Shown one piece after another: positions 35,616 through 44,925 of a DNA stretch of 64,000 bases (the stretch's first letter is position 1; the number at the start of each line of letters is the position of its first letter). The stretch covers positions 62,001 through 126,000 of the forward strand of contig QAYY01000001.1 in NCBI GenBank assembly GCA_003054665.1. Reading direction: 5' to 3'. The position numbers and the translations under genes are program-made. The notes under the pieces were generated by a model. It searched no databases. It had not been told where the DNA came from and was given only the letters and a program-made list of their open reading frames with translations. The stretch comes from Opitutaceae bacterium EW11 (GTDB lineage: Bacteria > Verrucomicrobiota > Verrucomicrobiia > Opitutales > Opitutaceae).

Positions 35616-36761
35616 TCAGGAGCCGGACAGAGCGGACGCGGGAAACGCCTCGAGATCCTCGGGCGCGGGCGAGGCCGCGCTCAGCGTGCGATCGCGGGAG
35701 AACCGGTTTTCCGCCAGCCAGCCGTACAGCTGCGTCACGCCGGAGCGCACGCTCACGCGCGGCTTCCAACCGGTCGCGGCGGAAAAGCGCCGTGTATCCG
35801 AAACGTAATACCGCTGGTCCGCGGTGCGCCATCCGGAGAACTGGAGTTCCAGCGCCTCCCCGTGGATCTCCGAGATGAGATTCGTCAGCTCCAGAAGGCT
35901 GGTCGTGTTCTCAGGCCCGCCCCCCATGTTGAACGCCTGCCCGGCGAGGTCGCCGATCCGGGATTCGGCCAGCAGGAACGCCCGGACCAAATCGTCGGCG
36001 AAGAGGATGTCGCGCACCTGCCTTCCATCGCCGTAGAGCGTGATCGGCTGGCCTTCCATGGCCCGAATGGCGAAATGCGCCACCCACCCCTGGTCCTCCG
36101 TCCCGAACTGATGCGGACCGTAGATGCAGCTCATCCTGAACACGCAGCTGCGCAGCCCGAACGTGTGGGCGTAATCGATGACGTACTGGTCCGCCGCGCC
36201 CTTCGAGCAGCCATACGGGCTGTGGAAGCTGAGCGGGCACTGTTCGTCAAACCCGTGCGTCGCCTCGTCGAGGTCGACCGGCTCGTACCGCAGCTTCCGG
36301 GGCGCCAGTTCGACCCCGTCCATGCGGCCGTAGACTTTGTTCGTCGAGGTGAAGACGAGCGACGCGTCCGGCGCATGGCGGCGCACCGCCTCGAGAACGT
36401 TGAGCGTCCCGCGGCCGTTGACGTCGAAGTCGGTCGCCGGATCCGTCAGGCTCGTCGTCACCGCCACCTGAGCGGCAAAATGGAAGACGTGCGACGCGCC
36501 CCGCACGGCCTCGGCCACGACCTGTGCGTTTCGGACGTCGCCGATTCTCACCTCCAGCAGTTCGGGATGCCGCGCGCGGAGCCACTTCACGTTCTGCTCC
36601 ACGCCGGGCCGCGATAGGTTGTCCAAGAGGACGACGCGGCGCCGCATCGAGAGAAGGCGATCGGCCAGGTTCGTGCCGATAAAGCCCGCGCCGCCGGTGA
36701 TCAACGTCGGCCCTACCCCGGCCGGCACGTCTTCCGCAGGTGGAATTCCGTTCTTCTTCAT
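35616..36761 (-). CDS. NAD-dependent epimerase (CDP-paratose 2-epimerase-like)
   Basis: A 381-residue extended short-chain dehydrogenase that modifies NDP-sugars. The NAD motif is TGGAGFIGTN (about 23-32). The catalytic residues are in TSTNKVYG and in YGCSKGAADQY (YxxxK), and FRMSCIYGPHQFG with GDGRQVRDIL follows. The YGCSKGAADQY/SCIYG pair is typical of CDP-paratose/tyvelose epimerase-like proteins, though the true substrate is uncertain. The start overlaps the stop of the first epimerase in an ATGA junction. Confidence 0.88.
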   Translation of the reverse strand: MKKNGIPPAEDVPAGVGPTLITGGAGFIGTNLADRLLSMRRRVVLLDNLSRPGVEQNVKWLRARHPELLEVRIGDVRNAQVVAEAVRGASHVFHFAAQVAVTTSLTDPATDFDVNGRGTLNVLEAVRRHAPDASLVFTSTNKVYGRMDGVELAPRKLRYEPVDLDEATHGFDEQCPLSFHSPYGCSKGAADQYVIDYAHTFGLRSCVFRMSCIYGPHQFGTEDQGWVAHFAIRAMEGQPITLYGDGRQVRDILFADDLVRAFLLAESRIGDLAGQAFNMGGGPENTTSLLELTNLISEIHGEALELQFSGWRTADQRYYVSDTRRFSAATGWKPRVSVRSGVTQLYGWLAENRFSRDRTLSAASPAPEDLEAFPASALSGS

Positions 36762-37876
36762 ACCGTGAGCCCCCGGAGGTTGAGTTCGGCGCGCGCCTGC
36801 TGCGAACGGCTGACCGCGATCTGGCCCTGCAGCCATTCCGCCAGCTCGCCGAGCCCCTCCTCGAAGCTCACGCGCGGTTTGTACCCCAGGATTCTCCGGG
36901 CAAAGGAAATGTCGGCGAAACAATGGCGCACGTCCCCGGTGCGATACTGCTCGGTGATCTCGGGCTCCATGTGTTCCTTCCCGAGCAGGCGAGCCATGCG
37001 CTCCGCCACCTCGCTCACCGTCGTCTGGGTGCCGCTGCCGACGTTGAAAACGTGCCCCGCCGCCTCGGGCACCTCGAGGGCGAGGCGACAGGCCTGGGCG
37101 ATGTCGGCGACGTTGACGAAGTCGCGCTGCTGCCCGCCGTCTTCGAAGATCACCGGCGGCAGGTTGTTCAGGAGCTGGGAGGCGAAGATCGCCAGCACCC
37201 CCGTGTAGGGGTTGGAGAGCGCCTGCCGGGTGCCGAAGACGTTGAAAAACCGGAGCGCGACCGCGGGGATGTTGTAGGCCCGCCCGACGATCAGGCACAT
37301 GCGTTCCTGATCGTATTTTGAAAGCGCATACACCGACGCCAGCGCCGGCTGCTTCGTCTCGGGCGTCGGCACGGGCGAGAGAATCTGGTCCCGAGCGTTG
37401 CGGAGCTCCCAATTGCGCTCCTTCAGCTGGGAGAGCGGACGTTCGCTGCCGGCGACCAGCGTGCCGTCGGGCTCCCGGTAAAGGCCCTCGCCGTAGATGC
37501 TCATGCTGGACGCGACGATCAGCCGCTCGACCGGCCGCTCGACGAGCGCCTCGAGCAGAACGGCCGTGCCCTCGTTGTTCGCCGCCGTGTAGTCGACAAT
37601 CTGGTACATGCTCTGCCCCACCCCGACCTTTGCGGCCAGATGGTAGACGGCATCCACGCCCCGGAGGGCCCGGCGCACGAGGTCGCGGTCGCGCACGTCG
37701 CCAACCCAGAGCTCCACCTCCGGATCGAGATAATCCGGCCGTTCCATCGACGGCCCGTGAACCTGCGGCAGCAGGCAGTCGAGCGCGCGGACTTCGTAGC
37801 CGTGCTGCAGAAGATCGTCCGCCAGATGTGATCCGATGAATCCTGCACCGCCTGTGATCAAAACTCGTTTCGACAT
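36758..37876 (-). CDS. NAD-dependent sugar epimerase/dehydratase
   Basis: A 372-residue extended short-chain dehydrogenase, related to UDP-glucose 4-epimerase and dTDP-sugar dehydratases. It starts VLITGGAGFIGSHLADDLL, has catalytic SSMSIYG and YALSKYDQE (YxxxK), and RFFNVFGTRQ and DGGQQRDFVNV in the sugar-binding part. It is the first gene of the minus arm; 589 bp without a gene lie upstream and should hold the arm's promoter. It likely supplies an NDP-sugar for the glycosyltransferases that follow. Confidence 0.9.
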   Translation of the reverse strand: MSKRVLITGGAGFIGSHLADDLLQHGYEVRALDCLLPQVHGPSMERPDYLDPEVELWVGDVRDRDLVRRALRGVDAVYHLAAKVGVGQSMYQIVDYTAANNEGTAVLLEALVERPVERLIVASSMSIYGEGLYREPDGTLVAGSERPLSQLKERNWELRNARDQILSPVPTPETKQPALASVYALSKYDQERMCLIVGRAYNIPAVALRFFNVFGTRQALSNPYTGVLAIFASQLLNNLPPVIFEDGGQQRDFVNVADIAQACRLALEVPEAAGHVFNVGSGTQTTVSEVAERMARLLGKEHMEPEITEQYRTGDVRHCFADISFARRILGYKPRVSFEEGLGELAEWLQGQIAVSRSQQARAELNLRGLTV

Positions 37877-38465
37877 AAAAAGGGCGACGACGCGGAGAAC
37901 CGTTCTCCGGCGGACGTCTGTTGAATTTTCTGGCTCTCGGGTTCAGCCGCTCACTCGCGAGCCGGAAGGCGGCCGAGCGGGCCTGCACTTCGCAGAGCGA
38001 GCGGAAATCGCCGGGCTGAACTTAGGTGGGCTTCATGAGACTTCGCCGTTTGGCGCCCCCGCTTCAGCTTAACACAAGCCACCTGGTATGTTCCTTCGCA
38101 CCTCCCTCGTAATGCGGAGCTAAGAAATTTGCGCCTCCCGCCGGGGGCCGCCCCGGTTCTATGCAAAATGCAGGCGCCGGTGCGGGCGCCCGTTGCATCA
38201 CGCACCCGGCCGCAATTCGCGTGCGTAGTCGAAATTTGGTGACACCGGTCGGGCGCGCCCCATTCCCCGCTGCGCGCTTCCATCGGAATCGGCGCGCGCG
38301 TCTACGCTAGGCGTTGGCTGGCGCTCGAGGAGCGCCGCAGAGACGCGTCGCTCCACCCGCAAGCGCTTGTCCAAGCCGACAGCGTCGTCCGTTGTTCCTC
38401 TGGTAGTCTCGGCGCGGACGGAGCGCGCTCCCGCTACATTTCCGTCCGCAGAGTGGCCCGATCTC
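37877..38465. other. 589-bp region without a recognisable gene
   Basis: No convincing coding frame or RNA gene was found. It lies between the first epimerase gene (read leftwards from 37876) and the end of the symporter gene, so it should carry the promoter of the minus glycan arm. One clear structure is an inverted repeat at 38168-38198 (ATGCA plus GGCGCC on the left, GGCGCC plus TGCAT on the right, with a 3-nt bulge). Around 38060-38130 the sequence is relatively AT-richer than its surroundings. Confidence 0.4.
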
Positions 38466-40304
38466 TCAATCCGTCGCCTTCTCGAGCCGGTCGTACCAGT
38501 TGAACTTCATGTACACGCTCGTGGCGACCAAGAGCGCCAAGATGCCGCCGACCCAGCTCCATTGCCGGAGCACGAGGTAGATCGGAAGGGTCACGAGGCA
38601 AAGCTGCCACACGATGCCGATGGCAACATTGGAAAGGTCGTGCGCCGCGCCGCGGTTCGGCACGAACGACGGATCTTCCGCCATCACCTGCTCGCGAATC
38701 GGTTTCCACCAGCCCCAGGGGTTCACGGTCTTGTAGAACCTCTTCAGCACCGCGTCCTCCTCGGGCTTCGTCAGGAGTGTGCCGAGCAGGCAACCGGCGA
38801 GCGAGACGACGAACAACACGGGGAACGTATAGAGCATGTTGAAGCCGTGGCCGACGATCGCCTCGCCCACGGGCGGCACCACCATCGCACCGCCGATGCC
38901 CGCGACCATGCCCCAGAAGTAGCCGTAGCCGTTGAACCGCCACCAGTACCACTTGAGGACGTTGGCGACGACAAAGCCGCTGTAGAGCGAGCCGACGAGC
39001 CACATCATCACGTCGGTGATGCGGTTCGTCAGCAGACCGAAGCCGATGCCGATCGCGAGAAAGACGAGCGAGAAGATACGGCTGAGTCGCACTTCCTTCT
39101 TCCCGCCGGCGTTTTGGTTGATGAAGCGTTTGTAGATATCGTTCACCACGTACGCGGGGGCGGCGTTGAGCGTCGCGGCGAAGTTCGACATGAAGGCCGC
39201 GGCCAGACCAGCGAGGAGAAAACCCACGACGCCGGTCGGCACCTGCTCGCTCAACACCAGCGGCAGGATTTTTTCGAAATCGGGCTTCGCTTGCGACTGG
39301 AGCTCCGGCATGCAGAAGGCCAGGGCGAGCACGGCAATGCCGGCGATCATCATGTACCGCGGGAACATCAGCACGACCGTGACCATGCCGTTCATCAGCG
39401 AGGCCTCGCGCGGATTCCGCGTCGCGAGGATGCGCTGCATGTCGTAGTTGGGCGCCGGACCGGCCAGGCTGGCGAGCACGCCCTTGAAAAACATCAGGCC
39501 GAAAACGATCGAGAACAGCTCGTTGCCGTCCTGGGACAGCGCCTGGTTGGCGGTGTTGAGGATGCCATCCCAATTCAGGTCGAGCCGCCACCCGAAGAAC
39601 GGGCTCATCCAGCCCGCCGGAATATTGTGCGCGATCATCTCCGGCGAAACCTTCATCAGGGCGATCACGCCGATGGTCAGCGCCGTCAAAGTCAGGATGG
39701 TGAACTGCATCACCTCCGTAATCACCACGCTCAGCATTCCGCCCTTGATCGCGTAGAGCGACGTCAGGCCCATCAGGATCATCGCGTAGATATTCTCGTC
39801 GGTGAAAACGCCGCTCGTCGCTCCGCTAAACCGCCACGGCAGCATCACCACCGCGAATTTGCCGATGCCCTTGAACGCATAGGCGAGCAGCCCGATGACG
39901 TTGACGAGCGCAAAAAGCACCACGCTCAAGTGCGCGAGCAGCGCGCCGCGATCCGTGCCGAAACGCGTCTGCATCCACTGCGCACCCGTCAGGACGTTCG
40001 AGCGGCGAAGCCACGCGCTCATGAACATCATGAGGAAGATCTGATTGAAGGTCGGCCAGACCCACGGCAGCCACACGCTTTTCAGCCCGTAGAGGAAAAG
40101 CACATATACGAGCCACATCGTCCCGCTGATGTCGAACATCCCGGAGGCGTCGGAAATGCCGAGGACGTACCACTTCAGCGATTTTCCCCCGAGGAAATAG
40201 CTGTCGAGGTCCTTCGCCCCGCGGCGCGAGACCCAGAGTCCGATCAGGACCACAACGACAAAATATCCGACGATGATGCCGATATCGAGGGCGTGCAGAT
40301 GCAT
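38466..40304 (-). CDS. Sodium:solute symporter
   Basis: A 612-residue inner-membrane protein of the SSS family with 13 or more helices. It begins HALDIGIIVGYFVVVVLIGL and includes the family-like SYFLGGKSLKWYVLGIS, the sodium-site region of helix 1-2 (SDASGMFDISGTMW) and GLAAAFMSNFAATLNAAPAY in helix 8. It takes up a sugar, polyol or acid with sodium. The GH78 rhamnosidase gene lies 164 bp upstream on the same strand, so uptake of the released sugar is plausible. The ATG at 40304 places the first helix normally; the open frame upstream is not family-like. Confidence 0.9.
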   Translation of the reverse strand: MHLHALDIGIIVGYFVVVVLIGLWVSRRGAKDLDSYFLGGKSLKWYVLGISDASGMFDISGTMWLVYVLFLYGLKSVWLPWVWPTFNQIFLMMFMSAWLRRSNVLTGAQWMQTRFGTDRGALLAHLSVVLFALVNVIGLLAYAFKGIGKFAVVMLPWRFSGATSGVFTDENIYAMILMGLTSLYAIKGGMLSVVITEVMQFTILTLTALTIGVIALMKVSPEMIAHNIPAGWMSPFFGWRLDLNWDGILNTANQALSQDGNELFSIVFGLMFFKGVLASLAGPAPNYDMQRILATRNPREASLMNGMVTVVLMFPRYMMIAGIAVLALAFCMPELQSQAKPDFEKILPLVLSEQVPTGVVGFLLAGLAAAFMSNFAATLNAAPAYVVNDIYKRFINQNAGGKKEVRLSRIFSLVFLAIGIGFGLLTNRITDVMMWLVGSLYSGFVVANVLKWYWWRFNGYGYFWGMVAGIGGAMVVPPVGEAIVGHGFNMLYTFPVLFVVSLAGCLLGTLLTKPEEDAVLKRFYKTVNPWGWWKPIREQVMAEDPSFVPNRGAAHDLSNVAIGIVWQLCLVTLPIYLVLRQWSWVGGILALLVATSVYMKFNWYDRLEKATD

Positions 40305-40468
40305 GGAGGTGCCGTGGAGGGGGGAACGTCGCGCGAGCCGCCCATGCAACGGATGAAACGCACCGCTGAGCAAACAAAACATCCGGTCTCTCGGTAGAGT
40401 GGCGCGCCGCCGCTCGACGCCGTCCCCGGGAAGAGCCGGGCGGGAGGTTCGCCCGCTGTTCTCGCCGC

Positions 40469-43400
40469 TCAGCGCGGAGCCGCGAAATCGTATTGGCCGG
40501 AGCCGACCGCGAACACCGCGTAGCCTTCCTGAACGCGCAGCAGGCGAAGTCCCGGGCGGTTCACCGCGGGCTCGCCGCTCTCCTCCACCAGCTGCGGCAC
40601 GGACGTCGGGATCCAGACTTCGCCGGTCGCGTTGGCCGGAACCTCCGCGCGCAGGACAAAACGCTTGGCGTCCCGCCGCCAGGAAACCGACGCCCGTCCT
40701 CGCGGCGTTTCGTGGCTCGCCCGCGCCCACTCGACTCCGTCCACCGGTTGGGGATGAAAGACGATGCGCTTGAATCCCGGCTGGGCGGGATCCGGCGCGA
40801 GGCCGGCGAGATCGTGGTAGAACCACTCCATGATCTGCCCGAGCATGAAATGATTCTGCGAGGAACGCGGATCGGCGTTCCACGCCTCCGTCAGGCTCGT
40901 GCAACCGTGCGCGAGCTGATACCCGTATCCAGGCTTATCCGACTGATTGGTCATCGCGACGATCACGTCGGAGCGACCGGCCTCCGCCAGGGCGCGGAGC
41001 AGATAACGGTAGCCGACATCGCCCGCCGTGATCGCGTGGTCGCGCGCCTCCACTTCCCGCACGAGCTGCGTGACGACATTCTTCCTGAAATCGGGCGCCA
41101 CCAGATCCAGGGCCAGCGGCATCGCGAGCGCCGTCTGCGAACCCGTGGCGTAACTCCCCACGGCGTTGTTGAAGAATCTCCGGTTAAACGCGGCCTTGAT
41201 CCTTTCCGAAGCGGCGGCGTAACGCCGCGCGTCGTCTGTGCGGCCGATTCGCTCCGCGATCTGCGACAGGGTCCGATTGCATTCGAAGTAGATCGCCGTC
41301 GCCGTCAGCGGAATCGGGGTCAACTGGGCGTAGCCGGGACGGCCTGGACCGACGTCGTACCAGTCGCCCAAGCCGTACGAAACGATGTCTTCCTGCGCAC
41401 GGCTTCCGAGGTAAGCCACGTACTTTTCCATCGCGGGAAAATGCCGGCGAAGCACCGAATCGTCCCCCGTCCACACGTATTGCTGCCAGGCGGCGAGAAC
41501 GATCGCCGACCCCCACTCCGGCGAATCCCGGAAGTCGCCGGGAAACGCGATGTATTCGGGCGCGATGCTGGGGACGAGGCCGTTCGCCAGCTGCGAGTCG
41601 TCCATGTCCTGGAAGGTCTTTGCGTAGAGTCGCCCGAGGTCGAATTCGTACCGCAGCGAGGGTCCGTTCAGGTGATACTGCTCCAACCAGCCGAGCCGCT
41701 CGCGATGCGGGCAATCGGTCAGGACGTGCGCCAGGTTGCTGCGCTGAGCCCAGCGCACGAGAAGCCGGATTCGGTTGAACAGCTCGTTCGAACAGGCGAA
41801 CTCGCCGACCGCGGGAGAATCGGAATGCACCACGACGCCTTCGATCGCCTCGACCGTGGGGAGCCTGCCGGAAGGCGAGGTCAATTCCACCTGAAGGTAA
41901 CGCGAGCCGTGGTAGAAAAAGTCGGGCTCCCAGCTCTCGCCGCCGGGCGCGCCGGTGAGCGTATAATTCCAGGAGGCCTCCACGTCGCCATGGCTGCACG
42001 ACGACCGGTCGACCGTGCCGTCCTCCCGCGTCAGCTCCGCGGGAATCACCTTCACCCGCGAACCCGCGACGCCTCGGACGCGCAAACGCAGCATGATCGA
42101 GGCGTTTTGTCCGAGATCGTACACGCTGACGCCGGAGCGGATCGTTTTGGACGAAACCGGTTTTAGGGTCTCGTGAGCGACAAAGGCCGGAGAGCTATGC
42201 GAGGCTCCGCGCAGGATGCCACCCGGCCCGTCCACCACCGCGGCCTTCGCCCACGTCTTTTCGGAGAAACCAGCCCGACGCCAGCCAAGGGGTTCGGCGC
42301 GGGCGTCGTAGTCTTCCCCGCCATACATATTCGCAAACGTCGCCGGCCCGGGAGCCGCGCGCCACGAATCATCCGTCTTCACCAGCTCGACGGAGCCGTC
42401 GGCATATTCGAGCCGGAGCTGGGCCAAGGCGATCAGGGGGCGGAACGGCGTGACGAACTTCACGTAACGTCCCTCCTGCACGTTGTACATCCCCCCAGCC
42501 AAGCAGAACGCGAGCGCGTTGGCGCCCGGCGAAAGCTGGGCCGTGACGTCGCGCGAATCGTAGAGGCACGTGCGCGCCGTGTTCGTCCACCCCGGCGTCA
42601 GCAGCGAGGCATCCGGGCGTTTTCCGTTCACCCAGACGTCGCTCTGGCCGAGCCCGCAGCTGAACAGCAGCGCGCGCTTCAGTCCCGGCTTCACAGTGAA
42701 ATCGCGCCGGAGGAGCACCGTGCGGTTGGCGAGCGGGTTGCTCTCCGGCACCCCTAGCCCGTCGACGACCGACCCGGCCGACCAGCTATCGCGTTCCCAG
42801 CTGTCGCTCGCCGTGACGGGTTTGCGCACCGCAACGTTTTTCCCGTGCGAGATCACCTCGACCTGGCTCAACGCCAGGAAGGCAACGCCGTCCCGGAGAT
42901 TCAGTTTTGTCGCCGTCAGCCTGACGTAGCGCCCGCTGGAGCGCCGCCCCGGGATCTCCACGAGCGTCGCCCAGGGATTCGGGTAATCGCCGGCCGTATA
43001 ATCGGCGAGCACCGCCGGCTCGCGAAACGACGGCTCGTCGGACACCTCCACTTTGAAACGGTCGGGAAACCCGATCCGCTCCGGGACGGTGTGCCGCAGC
43101 GCATGGAGCCTCACCGCTGCGACGGGCACCTCGGCGCCGAGGTCGATTTGTATCCATTTCGTCTCCGCCTGGTTTTTCGTTTCCTGCGAGTGGTAGCCGA
43201 GCTTCGACCGGACGTAATTCAACGATTCGGGAAGCGCTATCCACCGCGCCGTCCAATCGGCCGGAGTAAGCAGCCCCATCGTCCAGCTCGCCGGGGCGCT
43301 CCACCCGCTGGCGTGGCCGTGGGCGTCCCAGACCCGCACTTTCCAAAAAACCCGTTCGGCCGATTTCAAAGCGCGGCCGCCGTACGGAACGTTGAATTGG

Positions 43401-43723
43401 TCGTCGCCCTCGACTCTCCCGCTCCTCCAGCGATCGCCTTCGCCGCGCGCCAACGCCTCGGTGGAAGAGGCAACGAGGATTTCCCACGCGGTCTGACGAA
43501 GGTCGCGACCGTCGCCCACGAGCTTCCACGACAGATGCGTCGGCGCGGAATCGATCCCCACCGGATCGGTCATCCCGTCGCACGCGAGCGCCACCGGCGC
43601 CAGATCGGACGGCTCGCCGCCGGAAGCTCCATCGTCAGCCATGGCCGCACAAGGCAGCACACTGCCCGCGATCAGCAAGGCCACCCATCGGACCGCCCTC
43701 GGAAGAACAGATTGAATGCTCAT
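40469..43723 (-). CDS. Alpha-L-rhamnosidase, glycoside hydrolase family 78, with F5/8 type C insertion
   Basis: A 1084-residue secreted enzyme that releases terminal L-rhamnose. A signal peptide (about 1-29) is followed by N-terminal beta-sandwich domains. An F5/8 type C (discoidin-like) domain is inserted at about 175-325 (KWIQIDLGAEVPVAAVRLHA and GRYVRLTATKLNLRD). Then come the rhamnosidase sandwich domain and the (alpha/alpha)6 barrel. The catalytic region reads LTDCPHRERLGWLEQYHLNG; the Asp and Glu of the DCPxRE block are present, but the position usually held by Asp in GWTGD is here in GWLEQ. The ATG at 43723 has a good Shine-Dalgarno site (GGAGGG) 7 nt upstream, rare in this window. It precedes the symporter gene. 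Confidence 0.9.
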   Translation of the reverse strand: MSIQSVLPRAVRWVALLIAGSVLPCAAMADDGASGGEPSDLAPVALACDGMTDPVGIDSAPTHLSWKLVGDGRDLRQTAWEILVASSTEALARGEGDRWRSGRVEGDDQFNVPYGGRALKSAERVFWKVRVWDAHGHASGWSAPASWTMGLLTPADWTARWIALPESLNYVRSKLGYHSQETKNQAETKWIQIDLGAEVPVAAVRLHALRHTVPERIGFPDRFKVEVSDEPSFREPAVLADYTAGDYPNPWATLVEIPGRRSSGRYVRLTATKLNLRDGVAFLALSQVEVISHGKNVAVRKPVTASDSWERDSWSAGSVVDGLGVPESNPLANRTVLLRRDFTVKPGLKRALLFSCGLGQSDVWVNGKRPDASLLTPGWTNTARTCLYDSRDVTAQLSPGANALAFCLAGGMYNVQEGRYVKFVTPFRPLIALAQLRLEYADGSVELVKTDDSWRAAPGPATFANMYGGEDYDARAEPLGWRRAGFSEKTWAKAAVVDGPGGILRGASHSSPAFVAHETLKPVSSKTIRSGVSVYDLGQNASIMLRLRVRGVAGSRVKVIPAELTREDGTVDRSSCSHGDVEASWNYTLTGAPGGESWEPDFFYHGSRYLQVELTSPSGRLPTVEAIEGVVVHSDSPAVGEFACSNELFNRIRLLVRWAQRSNLAHVLTDCPHRERLGWLEQYHLNGPSLRYEFDLGRLYAKTFQDMDDSQLANGLVPSIAPEYIAFPGDFRDSPEWGSAIVLAAWQQYVWTGDDSVLRRHFPAMEKYVAYLGSRAQEDIVSYGLGDWYDVGPGRPGYAQLTPIPLTATAIYFECNRTLSQIAERIGRTDDARRYAAASERIKAAFNRRFFNNAVGSYATGSQTALAMPLALDLVAPDFRKNVVTQLVREVEARDHAITAGDVGYRYLLRALAEAGRSDVIVAMTNQSDKPGYGYQLAHGCTSLTEAWNADPRSSQNHFMLGQIMEWFYHDLAGLAPDPAQPGFKRIVFHPQPVDGVEWARASHETPRGRASVSWRRDAKRFVLRAEVPANATGEVWIPTSVPQLVEESGEPAVNRPGLRLLRVQEGYAVFAVGSGQYDFAAPR

Positions 43724-44001
43724 GAACACCCTCCGGCCGGCCACGACATGCGGCATCCGGAGACCCGTCAACCGAAGCGGCGGACGACCATAAGTCCATG
43801 TCTTTTTACCCGTACGGTCGGCCCCCGCGAATTGCACGCCGGCCGCGGCGCCCTGTTGCAGTATGCCAACCGGCGGCCGAAACGCGTCGTATCCAAAAAC
43901 GTAAGTCGCTGGTTCGGACGGCGGGGATCCAGACGTCGCCGGGCACGCTTCAAGCAAAGCGTGGGGCGCCGGCTTCCCAACTCCCAAACAAAAGGAATCC
44001 C

Positions 44002-44571
44002 ATGCAGCAGGACCTAAACGGAAAGAAAGTAGCCATTCTCGTGGCCGACGGCTTTGAGCAGTCGGAATTCGAAAAACCGCGCCAGGCGCTCGACGACGCC
44101 GGAGCGCGCACGTTTGTGATCTCGCCCAACGACGACGAAGTCACCGGTTGGGACGGGGAAGCCGGCGATTTCGGCGATTCGTTCGACGTCGACCTCACCA
44201 TCGGCGATGCGAAAGCCGACGATTACGACGCGCTCCTCCTCCCGGGAGGCGTGATGAATCCAGACACTCTGCGCCAAATACCGGAGGCCGTCTCCTTCGT
44301 TCGAGCGTTTTTTGACGCCGGCAAGCCAGTCGCGGCCATTTGCCACGGTCCGCAGATGCTGATCGAGGCCGACGTCGTCCGCGGTCGGCACCTCACATCG
44401 TATCCGTCGCTCAAAACGGATCTGATCAACGCCGGCGCAAACTGGACCGACGACACCGTGGTGGTCGACCAAGGCCTCGTCACGAGTCGAAAGCCGGACG
44501 ATATCCCGCGCTTCAACGAAAAGATGTTGGAGGAATTCGCCGAGGGCGTTCACGCCGGCCAACGGCCTTGA
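44002..44571 (+). CDS. DJ-1/PfpI-family protein (glyoxalase/deglycase type)
   Basis: A 189-residue single-domain protein of the PfpI branch. The nucleophile elbow AAICHGPQML carries the conserved Cys near 115 followed by His, and the N-terminal VAILVADGFEQSEFEKP carries the conserved Glu near 21. Members act as glyoxalases or general stress proteins in the cytoplasm. The ATG at 44002 has AGGA 6 nt upstream. It is divergent from the rhamnosidase gene, with a 278-bp shared upstream region. A terminator lies about 100 nt downstream. Confidence 0.92.
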   Translation: MQQDLNGKKVAILVADGFEQSEFEKPRQALDDAGARTFVISPNDDEVTGWDGEAGDFGDSFDVDLTIGDAKADDYDALLLPGGVMNPDTLRQIPEAVSFVRAFFDAGKPVAAICHGPQMLIEADVVRGRHLTSYPSLKTDLINAGANWTDDTVVVDQGLVTSRKPDDIPRFNEKMLEEFAEGVHAGQRP

Positions 44572-44925
44572 GCCGCAGAGCGGATCGCACCGCTCCTCCC
44601 GTCAGCCGCCCCGCACGCATTTCGGCCGAGAGTCGCCGCCAGGGTCGAGGATCCCCGTTGGGGTGCCTCTCGCTCGTCGCCGTTCGGGACACCCCCGAAC
44701 GGCGCGAGTTTTTCGCGGAGTCTCAAGGCAGGAGTCGAACTTCCTGGCACGCCCGCCCCGCAATGGGATGCCTGCCCGGGTTTCCCCGACCGCAAGCGCT
44801 GACCAACCCGATCGTCCGAGGTCCTCCAGCGCCCCACCGGCGCAGCGGCGGATCTCCCGATGGCGGAGGCTTGGCCCAACGGAGTACGCTGGTTTTGCCG
44901 ACGGAACCCCACTCTCGGCCTTTTC
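44572..44925. other. 354-bp spacer with terminator, no gene
   Basis: Apart from the terminator at 44673-44713 no gene is seen. The stretch at 44727-44746 (GGCAGGAGTCGAACTTCCTG) resembles the T-arm of a tRNA on the minus strand, but no cloverleaf can be built around it. Confidence 0.4.
44673..44713 (+). terminator. Rho-independent terminator after the PfpI gene
   Basis: An 11-bp stem (44678-44688 with 44694-44704) is extended by four more pairs across a one-base bulge (44673-44676 with 44705-44708). It has a 5-nt loop and is followed by TTTTT at 44709-44713. Confidence 0.8.

Noticed and set aside
38367-40397. 676-codon plus-strand frame
   Set aside because: Antisense to the symporter gene; extreme His/Asp/Glu content typical of antisense of membrane helices.
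44724-44810. Possible tRNA on the minus strand (GTTCGACTCC near 44730-44740)
   Set aside because: Only a T-arm-like string is present, with an 8-nt loop; no acceptor stem, D-arm or anticodon arm can be paired. It could be a tRNA remnant or chance.
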